From Microdochium bolleyi (taxonomy: Eukaryota; Ascomycota; Sordariomycetes; Xylariales; Microdochiaceae): DNA of 64,000 nt. The notes below the pieces were generated by a model. That model did no database searches and was not told where the DNA came from. It was given only the letters and a program-made list of their open reading frames with translations. The position numbers and the translations under genes were made by a program. Shown piece by piece: positions 45,995-57,616 of the stretch; the first letter of the stretch is position 1; each line of letters begins with the position of its first letter. The DNA lies in the NCBI GenBank assembly GCA_001566295.1, contig KQ964247.1:1550001-1614000 (forward strand), given 5' to 3'.

Positions 45995-46619
45995 CGTCTA
46001 GAGACCGCGCGGTGCGGGTAAGCAGCAAGCCAGGTGGCCAGAGCGTAAGCAATCGGGCGATTCGACCATACACATGCGCTTTTGTCGTCGAGAAAGTCGT
46101 TGGCTGAAGGCCCAAGGCGTCTGTGAGGCGTCTCTACTGTAGGATCTGTTGTTGTAGATGGACCCCTCAAGTTTGATATGCAAGCTGCAGCTTATGGCAA
46201 ACGTCACATCACCGTGAGGGCCAGAGCTTGGCACGCTATCTGCGCTCGAGTGTGGCCATTGGCCCCTGGAGCTTGAGCTGATGTGGGGTAGCGGAGGGGG
46301 TACATCGAAGTACTGAAAGTCTGCTGCGGAGACCTCCCTGTCTCCCGAAGCTATACTCGTGGTTTGACTGTGCCTGTTATGGGTCAGGCTTGAATTTTCA
46401 GATTGTTGTGATTGACACCAAGACGTTTGCTCGGGTTGGCAAGGCATTTTTGTTTGCATCGTCGGACTTCACAGCTTCTCCGCACACCTAGGCAGGTTCT
46501 CACACAGCATGGCAGAACGGAGTCCAGAATCATGCTGTTCATATTATGAGGCGAAGGCAGTAATCTCCGGCCTTCCTCGTTCTTTTCGTCTCCTAGAGAT
46601 TGCTGGGGAGGTCTGATCG
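45995..46619. other. Intergenic region between EMC1 and IST3
   Basis: This holds the EMC1 promoter and the IST3 3' end. No gene is recognised. Confidence 0.5.
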
Positions 46620-47744
46620 CTATCTCCTTGGAGAGCGACTCCTACTCCCTTGCCGGCTTCTATGATGCGTATCTCTATCTCGATCGGAGCCGCCATCTCG
46701 CCTTCTTTCCCGACTCCCTTGACGGCTCGACCTCTTGGAATCTTCGCGCCGCTCGCTCCTGTCTTTCCTTCGATCTCTCTCACTGTCACACTCGCGCTCG
46801 TGGTCCCGATCTCTATGTCTCGTTCGGTCTCTTCCAGCATCCTCGTCATCTCGCCGCTTGCGGTGGCGCTCTCGTGACCCATCGCGCCGCTTTTCTGGTG
46901 TCCGGTCGCGATCTCGTCTCGACTCCTGGTCAAGTACTGGTGTCTCATCTCTGCGCGACCTCTTGTGTCGAACGTCTCGTGAGCTCCCGTCAGCACTGCG
47001 ATCCCTTCGTGATCGGTGGCTACGGTGATGATGATCGCGATGGCGGTGTTTTCTGTCGTGTCCCTTGTCCTTGTGACCCTGCTGCCTCTGTAGAGCTAGC
47101 TCCACTTCAGCTTTCTTCTCCTCAATCAAAAAGGCCTTCATCGGATCCTCCTCGTCGTGCTCTTCGAGAAGCCTCTGCAGCTCCTGCTCTTCTTTGATCA
47201 TGGGTCGGCGAGTGGCCTGCTCTTCTTCGCTCTGGCCGTCCTCCATTTCAATGTCCTCCCCCTTGGCCAGCTTCTCCTTTCGCATCATGTCTTCCCAGCC
47301 GACCTTGCATTCTTCGGGATCTTCGTCGTCTCGAATCTTGTAGCGCGCGTGGTCGACTCGTATTAGTCTCCCGCCAATCTCGGCTCCACCGATGTTGTCA
47401 ACCGCGAGGTCGCAAGAACGCTGGTCCTCGTACTTGAGCCAGCCGAAGCCCTTGCTCTTGCCAGACTCCTTGTCGCGCGCGAGCTTGAGGAAGACGGGCT
47501 CGCCAAACTGGGAGAAGATGGTGATGATGTCGCCCTCGGTGAGCTCATAGGGAAGACCGCCGAAGTTGACAAAGGCGGTGTCGCGGTAGTCGGTGTGCCA
47601 TGATGCTTCGGGAGATCTGTGTTCGCGATGGCGCAAAACGTTAGCAAGAGCGCAGCTGAGCACGCAAGCTCTGGAGTTCGCGACTTACATGCCAAGCTCG
47701 ATCTCGCGCTGGTTGAGCTTCTGGATGGCTCGTATCTGGTTCAT
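46620..47744 (-). CDS. IST3: U2 snRNP/RES-complex splicing factor Ist3 (RBMX2/Cwf29)
   Basis: Ist3 is an RRM protein of the pre-mRNA retention and splicing (RES) complex, acting with Bud13 and Pml1 in the activated spliceosome. The exons are 47744-47689 and 47616-46620, with a 72-bp intron, giving 350 residues. Splicing joins the N-terminal LNQREIELGI to SPEASWHTDYRDTAF, the family-specific segment just before the RRM. The RRM covers about 34-112: AFVNFGGL as RNP2 and KSKGFGWLKYED as RNP1. An acidic linker and a helix rich in Glu/Lys follow. The C-terminal 170 residues are rich in Arg, Asp, Ser, His and Lys. Yeast Ist3 is only about 150 residues; the long RD/RS tail is typical of metazoan and mould RBMX2 forms. 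Confidence 0.95.
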
Positions 47745-48664
47745 GGCTGCGGGCTCGGTGAGCGATGTCGGCACTCTCCCGTTGCGACTGTGCAATAGGC
47801 CAGGGAGATGAAGAAGTGCTGTCTAAGGGCTGTGATGGCTGCGCCAACCTCTATGGCTTGCGGGCATGTTTTAATGGGGCAACCACTACGCGCCAGGTAC
47901 CTGGCGAGACTTTGCACGGACCTGCCTCGAAACTTGCAAAACGGCGATCTCACTGCCGAGGGTCACTGAGAAGGAGGAAAAGCATGAGAGCATGATAAGG
48001 CGAGACGGACCTTTGGTTATGTTCTGCCTAACATGGAGCATAACATAGCCTTCAATGCCGCTGTCGCTGTGTATGTGTCCGCAGTTGACAGTCTGGGGTC
48101 ATGGAACGTCATTTTGTCTTTGGCGTGTCGGCTGGGAAGATGAAGACTGCCCAGGTGCTCGGTGGGGCTGCTGTGCTGACACCAGCGCCATGGACCCCTG
48201 AAGCGGTACCTGCAGGTACTTGACTTCTGGCACCCATTGTTGTTTCTCGGGAAGTTGGGGCACAAGCAGCACTCCTCGCCAAGGCATCTTGAACATTGGC
48301 TCCTCAACCGCCAACTTCGTCCACCACCTCAACAAGGTCAGCAACAGCGATACACTTTACACGCGGCAGAGCATCCTCTCCGGCGCCACGCGCCTCTCAG
48401 TGGTCCCGGTACCCAAGCAAACCGCCCCCCATAAATACCCATCATCAACCACCAGAAACGGCCACATCGAGAGCTCCCAGCATCCCCACGCGAAGAGAGT
48501 TCACCACAACACGAGCTACCCAAACACAGCCACGGTCGGCCCAACGTGACCGTACGCTATTTCAAGGCACTGCCATCGCCACAGGCTGCTCCTCTTGCAG
48601 CCAAGCCTCGACTCTTCACCGCTAGCCTCACGATCCCTATGCTGCCCCCTGGCCAGCTTCGAAG
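47745..48664. promoter_or_regulatory. Divergent promoter region between IST3 and dynein light intermediate chain
   Basis: About 0.9 kb separates two divergent start codons. It contains two perfect palindromes centred on GGTACC or CTGCAG: CGCCAGGTACCTGGCG at 47891-47906 and GTACCTGCAGGTAC at 48206-48219. A further GGTACC lies near 48408. No gene is supported. Confidence 0.5.
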
Positions 48665-50567
48665 ATGACGGCGAACGCGAACAGATTCTCAACATATACG
48701 TCTACCTCCGTGGGCACGGGGCCAGACAGTAAGGATGGCGAGCAGAAGAAAGACATGTGGAGTTCCATGCTCGACTCTGTCGCCAGCGGCAAGAGGTTAC
48801 CCGAGAAAAACCTCCTCGTCCTCGGTATGCAGCGGCTGGCCCTTTTCGGGGCCGTTAACTAGGCTTGCCCGCTGTCCTCAATGCTGATACTCGTCTAGGT
48901 GGCTCCGTCGATTCGCAACGCGACTTCCTCGAGTCCTTGTCGGCCAATCAGTCGCGCGCCAGCTTAGACAATCAGGACCATAAAGTGCCCCCAGTTGCCA
49001 ATAGCTTTGCATTGGGCTACACATACTACCATGTCCTAGACGCGGACCAGGAAGGTGAGCGCCATCATGAGTGCCGAAAGCTCTCTTCAGTGGTGGTACG
49101 GTGGCAGTATGCTAATGTCTCCTCCTCTAGATGTTCTGGCACGAATCTCGCTATATCTGCTCAGCAGACCATCCGCGTCTTTCACGTCACTTCTCCAGCC
49201 ACTACTCACACCACAAACAATACCAAACACATTAATTGTAATATTGCTCGACTGGTCGCAACCATGGCTCTGGATGCGCCAATTGAGAGAGTGGCTCCTG
49301 TTGCTCAAGACGGTAATCATGTCCCTAAGTCCAGAGTCCAAGGAGGTCATGGAGGAGAACATGAACAGCTGGAGAGAAAGAGGTCGCACAGGTGGATCAA
49401 CCAATCTCGACGGGACGAGTGCTGGCGTCGCTGCTGATGGCAACGTGACCATTCCACTTGGCCCCGGTGAGTGGGACGAGGCCATGGGGTTGCCCTTGTG
49501 CGTGGTCTGCCAGAATGTGAGTACAACCAGAGCTCTCTGTTAAGAGCAGGCCACTGACCGCCATGCTACAGACTGCCAACATCGACAACTTGGAAAAGAC
49601 CCAGGGCTGGAAGGAGGAAAAGTTCGATCTCGTCCTCCAGTATCTGAGGACTGTCCTTCTCAGACGTACGCTACGTGACCAATTACCCGTCGAACATTGC
49701 ACGTACTAACTTGTTCCGCAGATGGTGCTTCACTCGTGTACACATCGCCCTCCATGTCCTCACCACTGCAGAGCCTCGTTCACGCCAGCTTGGGCATCCG
49801 CTCCCTGCTCAAGAGAGAAGCTCTGAACGCGAACGTCATAGATCGCGACAAGATCCTGGTGCTTCCGAACTGGGACTCTTGGGGCAAGATTCGCGTGCTG
49901 CGAGACGGTTTCGACGTGGAGGCAGTGAGCAACGGCTGGGAAGTTGACCTCGACCAGCCGTTCCCAACGCCAAAGATCAATGGACCAGCGACCATTGAAA
50001 ATGATACAGGTGGGGGAACGAGCGATACAGAAATTGAAGGCTCAGTGGTGAATATGTACGAGGCGGAAGTGCAAGACTCGAGCTTGGACGCTCTCCAGCT
50101 GGCGCAGAATTTGCAAGACACCTCCAAGCTGGAGGTCCCTTCGGTCGACACGCAGGCTTTCCTGGCCCAGCAGATGGAGCGACTCGATCAGCAGAAGAAG
50201 GCCGATGATAAGGCTGGCAAAGACAACTCCTTTGCGCAGGGCGTTTCGGACGATATCATTAGCGACCATATCGGTCCTGTGCAGTTCAACATGGGTGGAA
50301 TCCAGGTCGACGCTGATGACATGGTGCAACGCTTGAAGGTATGTGTGGATGCTCTTTCACCTCTACTGGTCAACACAACGTTTTCTGACATAATCGAATC
50401 AGGACCGACAAGCCTACGGTCAATCCCCAGAGCCTTTGAGCGTAGGGGAAGAGGAGGATTCCACCGATGCACAAGCTCCAGTGGACACGGACACTCTGGC
50501 AAAGTTCTTCGGCAACCTCATGAACCGCAAGCCAGCTTCCGGAGCTGCAAATGCGGCAAAGCCGTAA
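48665..50567 (+). CDS. Cytoplasmic dynein light intermediate chain
   Basis: DLIC binds the dynein heavy-chain tail and links the motor to cargo adaptors; in hyphae it supports nuclear migration and endosome transport. The exons are 48665-48824, 48899-49054, 49131-49516, 49572-49665, 49722-50338 and 50403-50567, and all junctions close to give 525 residues. The Ras-like fold begins with NLLVLGGSVDSQRDFLESLS. The P-loop lysine of animal DLIC is missing, as I recall for fungal members, so nucleotide binding is doubtful. YTYYHVLD, LLDWSQPWLWMRQLREWL and KILVLPNWDSWGKI are conserved. The C-terminal part is acidic and Gln-rich, and ends in a predicted helix, TLAKFFGNLMNR, a likely adaptor-binding element. 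Confidence 0.93.
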
Positions 50568-50867
50568 GGTCTTGCGGCACCCAGCACTGTCTTCACCCAG
50601 TGTACATGTACGTGCGGATCACTGGTGACGAACGACTAAAACATACCGCACATAGATCGTTTGTGTTGCACCCTTCATATGCTCCTGTACTTTCTTGTCA
50701 CACTTTGTTCGTGTAGATTAGATACCCCCCTTTTTCCCTTTGCGTGTCGGCAAAGCATTGAATCAAAATACGATAACACCAAGTTTCCACATCTGCGGCT
50801 ACAATGCAGTTAGACGTGGCATGTCTGGAACTTTGCGTTACGGGAATATCGCGTCTTCCAGCAACTA
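50568..50867. other. Convergent 3' region
   Basis: A 300-bp spacer lies between the dynein chain and F-box protein 3' ends. Nothing further is seen. Confidence 0.5.
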
Positions 50868-53800
50868 CTATGTGGCAGCCGTTTCTGTCCTTTGTACACC
50901 TGGCCCATCTGGCGAACCTGACCCTGCCGAATCTTCCTCGAATAAAGGTCCAATGAACGGATACTCCAGGGCGTGGTTCGCCAGCGCCCACAAGCCGACG
51001 AACCGCCCTGCCTGCTTCGGCGGCTCCACGACTCTGACGCTGAGAACATTGTCGACCTGTACTGTGGTTATCGTCGAAGCAGCAGGAGGCGTGCCGTGAC
51101 TCGCCGATGGTGACGACGGTGATGCTGATGCTGATGATGCTGAAGCCTGCCCAGTCGCGGCGCCAGGGTTCTCTCGACAAGCACTGCCATGCGCCGCCAC
51201 CCCTCCACTGTCTGTGGTGGGCCTGCCGTAGCGCTTGCCCATCCTCAGGTCTATACCGCTGCTCGAGGATCTATCGGGCCGGCTCTCGGGGGCCTGTGAT
51301 GAAGCATGGGCTCCATCATCTTGCTTTTCTTGTTGGCAAGATCGTACCACTGCCCGATGCTCCTCGGCCTGGGCCCGCGCCTTTGCTATCTCTGCAGCTG
51401 CTGCTTCTTGAGTAAAGGGAAAGACCACGAGGAGAGGGAGGTCTTTGTGCCATTCCGTGATGTGGCTGATCACAGCGGTCCACCACTCCTCGCGGAAATC
51501 TAGTTCACGGCCCGTGTTGGTGGTAAACTATAGGATTGGAGTCAGTGAGGATGGTTCAAGAAGGATTTTCTTCCCGAACCACTGCCGTAAGAGAGACGGG
51601 AAAATGGAATGACGATATGATGATGTATACTTACAGTGATGCAAGCGATCTGGCTGCTCTCGCCCTGCACGGCAACACCCAAACGCATGCCCACCAGCTC
51701 TTCCCCAGCATCGACGTCCAAGGCAAGCGTCTGCGGGCGGTATCCAGCCTGGGGGTGACCAAGGATACGTGGTGGACCATGTCTGAAGCATAACTTCAGG
51801 CTGTTTGGCACCTTGTCGAGATTCCAGAATGCGACCTCGATCGCCACCAGTGGATTAATTTTCTGCTGTTTCTGCAGCTGCAGCTGCGGCTTGGGCTCCC
51901 CGGGGATTAACACCTTATCGTAGACAGTATCTAGGATGCTCGGCGCCTCGACGTTGACGGCCATACCCTGTACCGGTAGGAGGCGTGGGGTTTTCGGATT
52001 TGGCGTTACCAGCGCCCAGACGTGATCCCATTTTTGATTATTGCCCCAGACGATCCCCGTCTAACATGGAAAAGATATCAGTCATGAGCATTGGTAGACG
52101 AACACGATGTCCCCGGACTGCCTAACCGCGACAGACAGTAGCTACTCACAATGTCCTCGTACTGGTTTCCTCGAAACGATATGCAATCCCGTTTCACAAC
52201 GTAGCGGCGCGCACACTTCTTCTCGACACCTAGCGCGGTTCTGAACAGGATGCCGACCACTGGCCCTAGCGCTAGTCGTTTGTTCGTATCGTTGTTGAAG
52301 TCGTGCCATATCTGAATGGCCACCAAGCGATCGTCCTGCTGTATCTCTAGGGAATCAATCTCCTCATCCCACTGGCCGAGGATGACGGGCAGATCCGAAT
52401 CATGGTATTCGAGCCACATTCCGGTGATCATGTCTGTGTCAGGCTCAACGCTCTTGCCTCCAACGCATACTCGGATGCGTTTGATGTTTGAAAGATCTGC
52501 CGCTGTAATGGCGAAGCCGCCCTGATGCCTCAGCATCATCGCAACGGGAGCCAAGGTCGTGCGGTGGACAGGGATCATGTGATCGACTTGTCTATGTGAC
52601 CCAACTTCCAGAGCAGCAGTAGCCCCAATAATGTCCATGGACACGGATCCGATGGCGAAGTCGCGGAAATGACCTTGAGGCTCAGATGCCACAACAGTAT
52701 TTGATTTGCCCTGTTCTGGCAACCGACCTTGCATCTTGATCTTTGAGAAGAATGCACTGAGTGTTGAACCTGGCTCGGGCTCGAAGATCTTGACGGATAG
52801 TGTTTCGCTCGTCTCTGTTTTGATATGAAGCGAGAACTCCATAGATCTGTCGTGATTTGTATGAACCTGCGATCACCGTTGTCAGCGCTTTTCATCCTTC
52901 AATTCATCGTAACCATAGACCTCTTGCATGGACATCCAGAGCCTACCATTATTTTGCGAATACACTCAATTTCCATCGAGTATGACACGGTAACTCGGTC
53001 AATGACCTCTCCTCCTGGCCCGTCAATGCAGAAGACCTGCTCCGATATAATCTCGCGACCATTCACACTGTCAAACCCGCCATCTCGTGGCCCATATGTC
53101 ACAGTACCGTCCAAGTAGACAAACCTCATGCCCACGAAAGACCCGGGATCCCTAGTCATGCGTGCTACGACCTGGGTCAACTTCCGAACCCTATGAGCAT
53201 CATGGCCACCAAAATCCATGTTCAAGCAGAGATTATGAAGCTGAGATGGCCTTGTGCTTCGATAGCGCCATGATACAGGGAGCGACGGTGGATCGGGGGT
53301 CCAGACCTCCGATGGTGGAGCGAACTCTGCTGAGTTTGTCGTAGAGTTGACGGCCTTTGTCTTGTCATGATACTCGACTGACTCCATGATGGATAGTGAC
53401 ACGACCTTGAAAGCCTAGCCTTGGATGTCAGTACATGGCAGAGAGATGTCAAGGGGAAATATACTGACGTCCACTCCTAGTACAAACCCAGAGATCCTGC
53501 CATTCTCAGAAACTGTCAAAGTGCTCAACCCTCCTTGCGAATCTTGCGGCCGCAGTGAGCCGATGGTACAGTCGAGTTCAGGACTTTGGTCCTCAAAGTG
53601 AAACCGGAGCCCGCTCAAGCCTCTTGAGCAGACCCCAACCTCAACACGTTCCAGCTTCGAACGCTTATCCAGTACCAGGGTCTGGAAATTGGTGGTATTC
53701 AGGAAGCCAGCAGTCTCAACACAGCGGACGGCTTCACCCGTGCCTTGTCTCTCGAGCTGCAGTCCGCTGATGTAAGTATTGCCACAATAGTCTACGAAAG

Positions 53801-55152
53801 AAGCCTTGAGCGTCACTCGTCCACCATCAGATGCTGGCCACGGCAGCTTCTGCATTTCGAAAACGCGGCAATGAGAAGCAAGGTCGGATGTCGCCAGAGG
53901 ATGCGTCGGCAATGGGGCCAAGGCGGCGTCTGCACAGACCCAACTTCCGTGTTCTTCACCTTGCAACAGCGGCGGCTCCATTGCCACGAATGGGGCTTTA
54001 TTGGTGCAATGGGGGTTCCTCAGTCTGACCTTGACAGCATTGGCTATGTGTTGTAAGCATAGCCATATCCTCTGCCTGTTTCTGAAACCTGGGAAGAGCT
54101 CGGACTCGCTGAGAGTTGCCCTGGCCTTGAAGTACAGAAGTCTCCAATCTGTCTGTGCTGCCACTTCCTGCTGAGATGCCATGGCAAAGACGAATCCTAG
54201 CTCCGAGTCTGGGTAGAACCGACTTCGCCAGAAAGCCTGGGGTAATTGCTGGGGTACACCGATCCGCGCCGCAGGTCGAGATGCAAGTCGTACCATGCAA
54301 AAGTCTGTGCTTGACAGATACATGAAGACAATCATGCTGACTTCGTAGGGGAATCTGCTGAACGGATCGCTCGCCGACTCCGGGCCGTCTTGCAGTTCTT
54401 GGATGGGCCTATTCAGCGGAGCGGAGATGGCCTGAACAGCTTCCCACAGGCAGTGCTCGTCGGCCTGGAGGGACTCGCAGGGGTTTCCGATCAGGTGAGG
54501 GCATCTGGAGGTCCTGACCTGGTAGAAATACCCTCGGAGACGTATAATATTCTGCAGATCGGATGCGCCACCATAATTGTGGCCCGGCGCCAGGCGGCTC
54601 TGGGCGTTCAGAGGCGTGTTGTAGAACACAAGGAGGAGGTGCCGAGCAAGTTCGTTCTGTTCCACGTCGCAGCCAACCTTGTCGCGCAGTAGCTGCCAGC
54701 AGACATCGTGTAGCGGGAAGCACCAGTACTTCTTGGATCTGTGATACAGCCGATAGGGGACGAATCCCTCACCCTGAGGGCACCGCCAGTGGTCTGCCGC
54801 ATCAGCAGAGACATGTGCCTCTCTGCGCGGGTCAAGCCAACCGATGCCCGAGACGAAGGAGTCCCATTGGTTTTCGGGTTTGTGAACTGGAAAGTTTCCA
54901 AGATTGCGGACTGACAGATAGTGATACGTAAGTAACTGTGCTTCTAGGATCATGGCCACAGTCATGGTTCGGAGCGATGGGAGAGCGGGTTGGTGTCTCC
55001 TACCTCGCCGCCGACTTACCTATACGCATGGCACTCATCCAACTAAGCTCGTGATCGCCACCAACGTGCTGCGTGGCGCCGTGGCTCGCAGTGATGATAA
55101 CGCCACAGAGCGAGCACCATGTTGGCTTGGACTGAAATGCCATGATGTCCAT
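50868..55152 (-). CDS. Large F-box-containing protein of unknown function
   Basis: I recognise the general type, a fungal F-box protein with an N-terminal CxxC segment, but not a characterised member. Proposed exons are 55152-55020, 54943-53469 (acceptor alternatively at 54910), 53414-52947, 52866-52150, 52060-51635 and 51527-50868. All junctions are in frame and give 1,292 or 1,281 residues. The N-terminus has WCSLCG, a possible half zinc site. A block with FPLHDVCWQLL and GHNYGG recurs in related fungal proteins. The F-box lies near residues 245-290 (DPFSRFPYEVSMIVFMYLSS). The rest is several hundred residues of probably beta-rich sequence with repeated WxxxxR and FVLG-like blocks, then a low-complexity Ser/Ala/Pro tail in the last exon. 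An F-box suggests an SCF ubiquitin-ligase substrate receptor. Exon structure should be taken as provisional. Confidence 0.75.
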
Positions 55153-55783
55153 TCACGATGCGATTGCTCCTCGGTGGGTGCATCGGAGCAACGCCTAGCT
55201 CGAAGTCCTGACTTGTTTCAGGATGACATGGGAGGCAAATGAATCGCTCAGAGCGAATATATAAAGACTGAAGGTTTCACCGTCGTTCAGGCCCAAAGAC
55301 TTTTTTGAAGATAGCTCAAAGGGGATGGAAGGTGAAGTTTGGTGATGGATAGCCTGTCGGTCGACAGGTGCTTGCCCCACTTACGGGCGATATGCCTGTT
55401 CGTTGTTGTGTACTTTACTTAAAGTACTACATACAGTAGGTATACCCGACTTCTGAGAACAGGACAGAACATATTGCAGATTGGAGACAGCCACAGTGCC
55501 TGCAAGACCGTAGTAATTTACGTGCACGTGACTTTGAGCTCTCCCGGATCCTATATGCTTCCAGTCTCATTCATTCCCGTCACTCTCCGTCGGCTGATGC
55601 AATGATCATCGCAGACACTCCAAACCCAGATTAAGCGGAAAGGGGCAACAGAACGGGTCAAAACGAATCATCATTAGGACTGGAAAAAGCCGTCCCCAAA
55701 TACTGTGGTAATGCATCAATAAAGGGAAAGCATGCCTTCTATCACAAATACAACCGCACCCTACCCCCATTCTCCCTTCTCGC
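55153..55783. other. Region upstream of the F-box gene and downstream of the SH3 gene
   Basis: It contains the F-box gene promoter, including a TATA-like element at about 55257, and the 3' end of the SH3 gene. No gene is seen. Confidence 0.5.
55256..55265 (-). promoter_or_regulatory. TATA-like element upstream of the F-box gene
   Basis: TTTATATAT on the coding strand lies about 105 bp before the proposed ATG at 55152. It supports the small first exon rather than a start inside exon 2. Confidence 0.45.
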
Positions 55784-56714
55784 TCAGAAGATGCTGTTCA
55801 CGATATTGCTACCAATGGTCGCACCGGCACCAAAGATGGCGGCATTACCCAGTTTCTTGCCAAACTTTTTGCCACCCTCTTCAAACTTGCTCGGCTCCTT
55901 GCCCGCCTCCGCAGGCTGCCCCTGCGGTTGCTGGTAGTTTGCATTATACGGAGCGCCCTGGCCCGGGCCGGGCGGCGGCGGGTACCCCCCACCCGGAGTG
56001 CCCATGTTCTGCTGCTGCGGCGCGTAGTACCCAGCCTTCTCGTTCGGGTAGCCCTGAGAAGACCGAGCGGCGGGGGCAGCATTGTGGTCGATCTGGACGT
56101 ATGTCTTGGGAAAGATGCCCTCGGCGCCGGTGCGCTCGTTACGACCCATCCACCAGTCGTCGTTCATGTACTCGTGCACGGCGATTGCATCGTCCCGCTC
56201 AAATGACAGGTCCCGGCTGTCGGCGGCCTGGTACTTGTAGAGTGCCCTGGCGTGGGCGATCACGGGCTTGGTCGGCGGCGGCACGGCAGGCGGACCGCCC
56301 CTTGTAGGGAGCTGCGGTGGGCCTCCCACGTTGGTATTTGAAGAGTATGCGGGCGGCGCTGGGGAGCCGTTCTGGGTGGCTGGCGCGGGAGTGCTCGAGA
56401 CGGATCTGTTGGCGGAGCCGAGGTTGAGGCTGGCCATCGCGGCCGCCGGCGCGGGCGGCGAGTGCACCGGTGTCGGCGCGCTCGAGGCACCAGAGAGAGA
56501 GAGCTCGGCAGGGAGAGACTGCGCGATCGAGTCGAAGACGGCGTCCGTGATGACGCCCTTCTCGTATAGCGTTTCCAATTCCTGTGGACCGAACGAGTAA
56601 GCATGGTGTTCACAACGGGATGTACAAAAGAGCATCGCCTCCTGGAGACTTTCGTACATTCTTGATGAGCCGGAGCGACTTGTTCGTCGCGATGATCTCC
56701 TGGCGGTCCGGCAT
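55784..56714 (-). CDS. SH3-domain protein of the Lsb1/Pin3 type
   Basis: Yeast Lsb1 and Pin3 bind Las17/WASP through an SH3 domain and tune actin patch assembly; a similar actin or endocytosis role is inferred. The exons are 56714-56658 and 56581-55784, with a 76-bp intron in phase 0, giving 284 residues. The first exon encodes MPDRQEIIATNKSLRLIKN, an N-terminal helix that continues into ELETLYEKGVITDAVFDSI. A Pro/Ala/Ser-rich linker covers about 55-125. The SH3 domain lies at about 130-185, with ALYKYQAADSRDLSFERDD, the WW of NDDWWMGR and GIFPKTYV. The C-terminus is Pro/Gln/Tyr-rich, and ends with a small conserved helix region (GKKFGKKLGNAAIFGAGATI) that may touch membranes. Confidence 0.92.
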
Positions 56715-57616
56715 GGTGATAGCCTTGTGCTTCGTTGTGTTTCGAGTAGGTCGCTGTTGGGATGCCGGGAGTCGCGGAAAAGGGCTGCCTAAACGGAGCT
56801 GGTAGAAACCGAGTCTGTGATCACACAACTGCAAGAAGTCGCAATCGAGAACAAGTCTGTCGCTTGGCGGAGTCGATGCCTAAGTGGTCTTGAAAGATGG
56901 TATTGCTTGCTAACGTATCGATGATGTTGTTCAAGGCAGGAGCAAGAGGGAGTGTGTGCACTTGTTTCAACTTTGAACGTCAAAGGGATCTGCAGGAGTC
57001 GCTGCGTCAAGTGTCACACACGCCTGCCCCAATGCGAAAACGCCATGCGGGGCCCAGCCCGGTGGCGGAGCACATGGGGATTCCCTAGACCCCGCTCGGG
57101 ACGACGGCACCTGCGGCCAACTCCCTGGAAGGAAGTTTCAACTCAGCATGTGCGGATTCTCGGGGAAGCATACGTCACCCAAAGAATGGAAACCTTAATG
57201 GATGCGTCGCAGTGTTGGTCAATAGAACCAGTGCACAGCTTCGAAAGCCAGGCTACCAGCGGAATATCGGGAAGGAAACGTGCTCCTACGGCTGGCCCTT
57301 ACTTGTCAACTGAAAAGCCCCGAACCCTTGTCCTGGGCAGTACATGCTTGGCGCCCTGAGGGGTTGAAACAAATACTCTTTGCCGTGATCATGAAACCAC
57401 AGAGTGAGCAGAATGCAACGGTAGCTTGCGCTGTGTCATATCCTCAGAAGCATAGATGTAATCAGGATTGTTGATTATGATGTTCATGTTTGTTACATTT
57501 GGGTCATCTACATTCTAAATCATCTCCCTGTTTTGGGGAGAGTTCTAACGCATGAGCATGGTCGGGCCTTTCGAGCCAAGCAAAATAGAGATAACGCCTC
57601 GCCTCCAAGTAACTTT
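56715..57616. other. Intergenic region between the SH3 and 2-methylcitrate dehydratase genes
   Basis: This holds the SH3 gene promoter and the dehydratase 3' end. No gene is supported. Confidence 0.5.
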
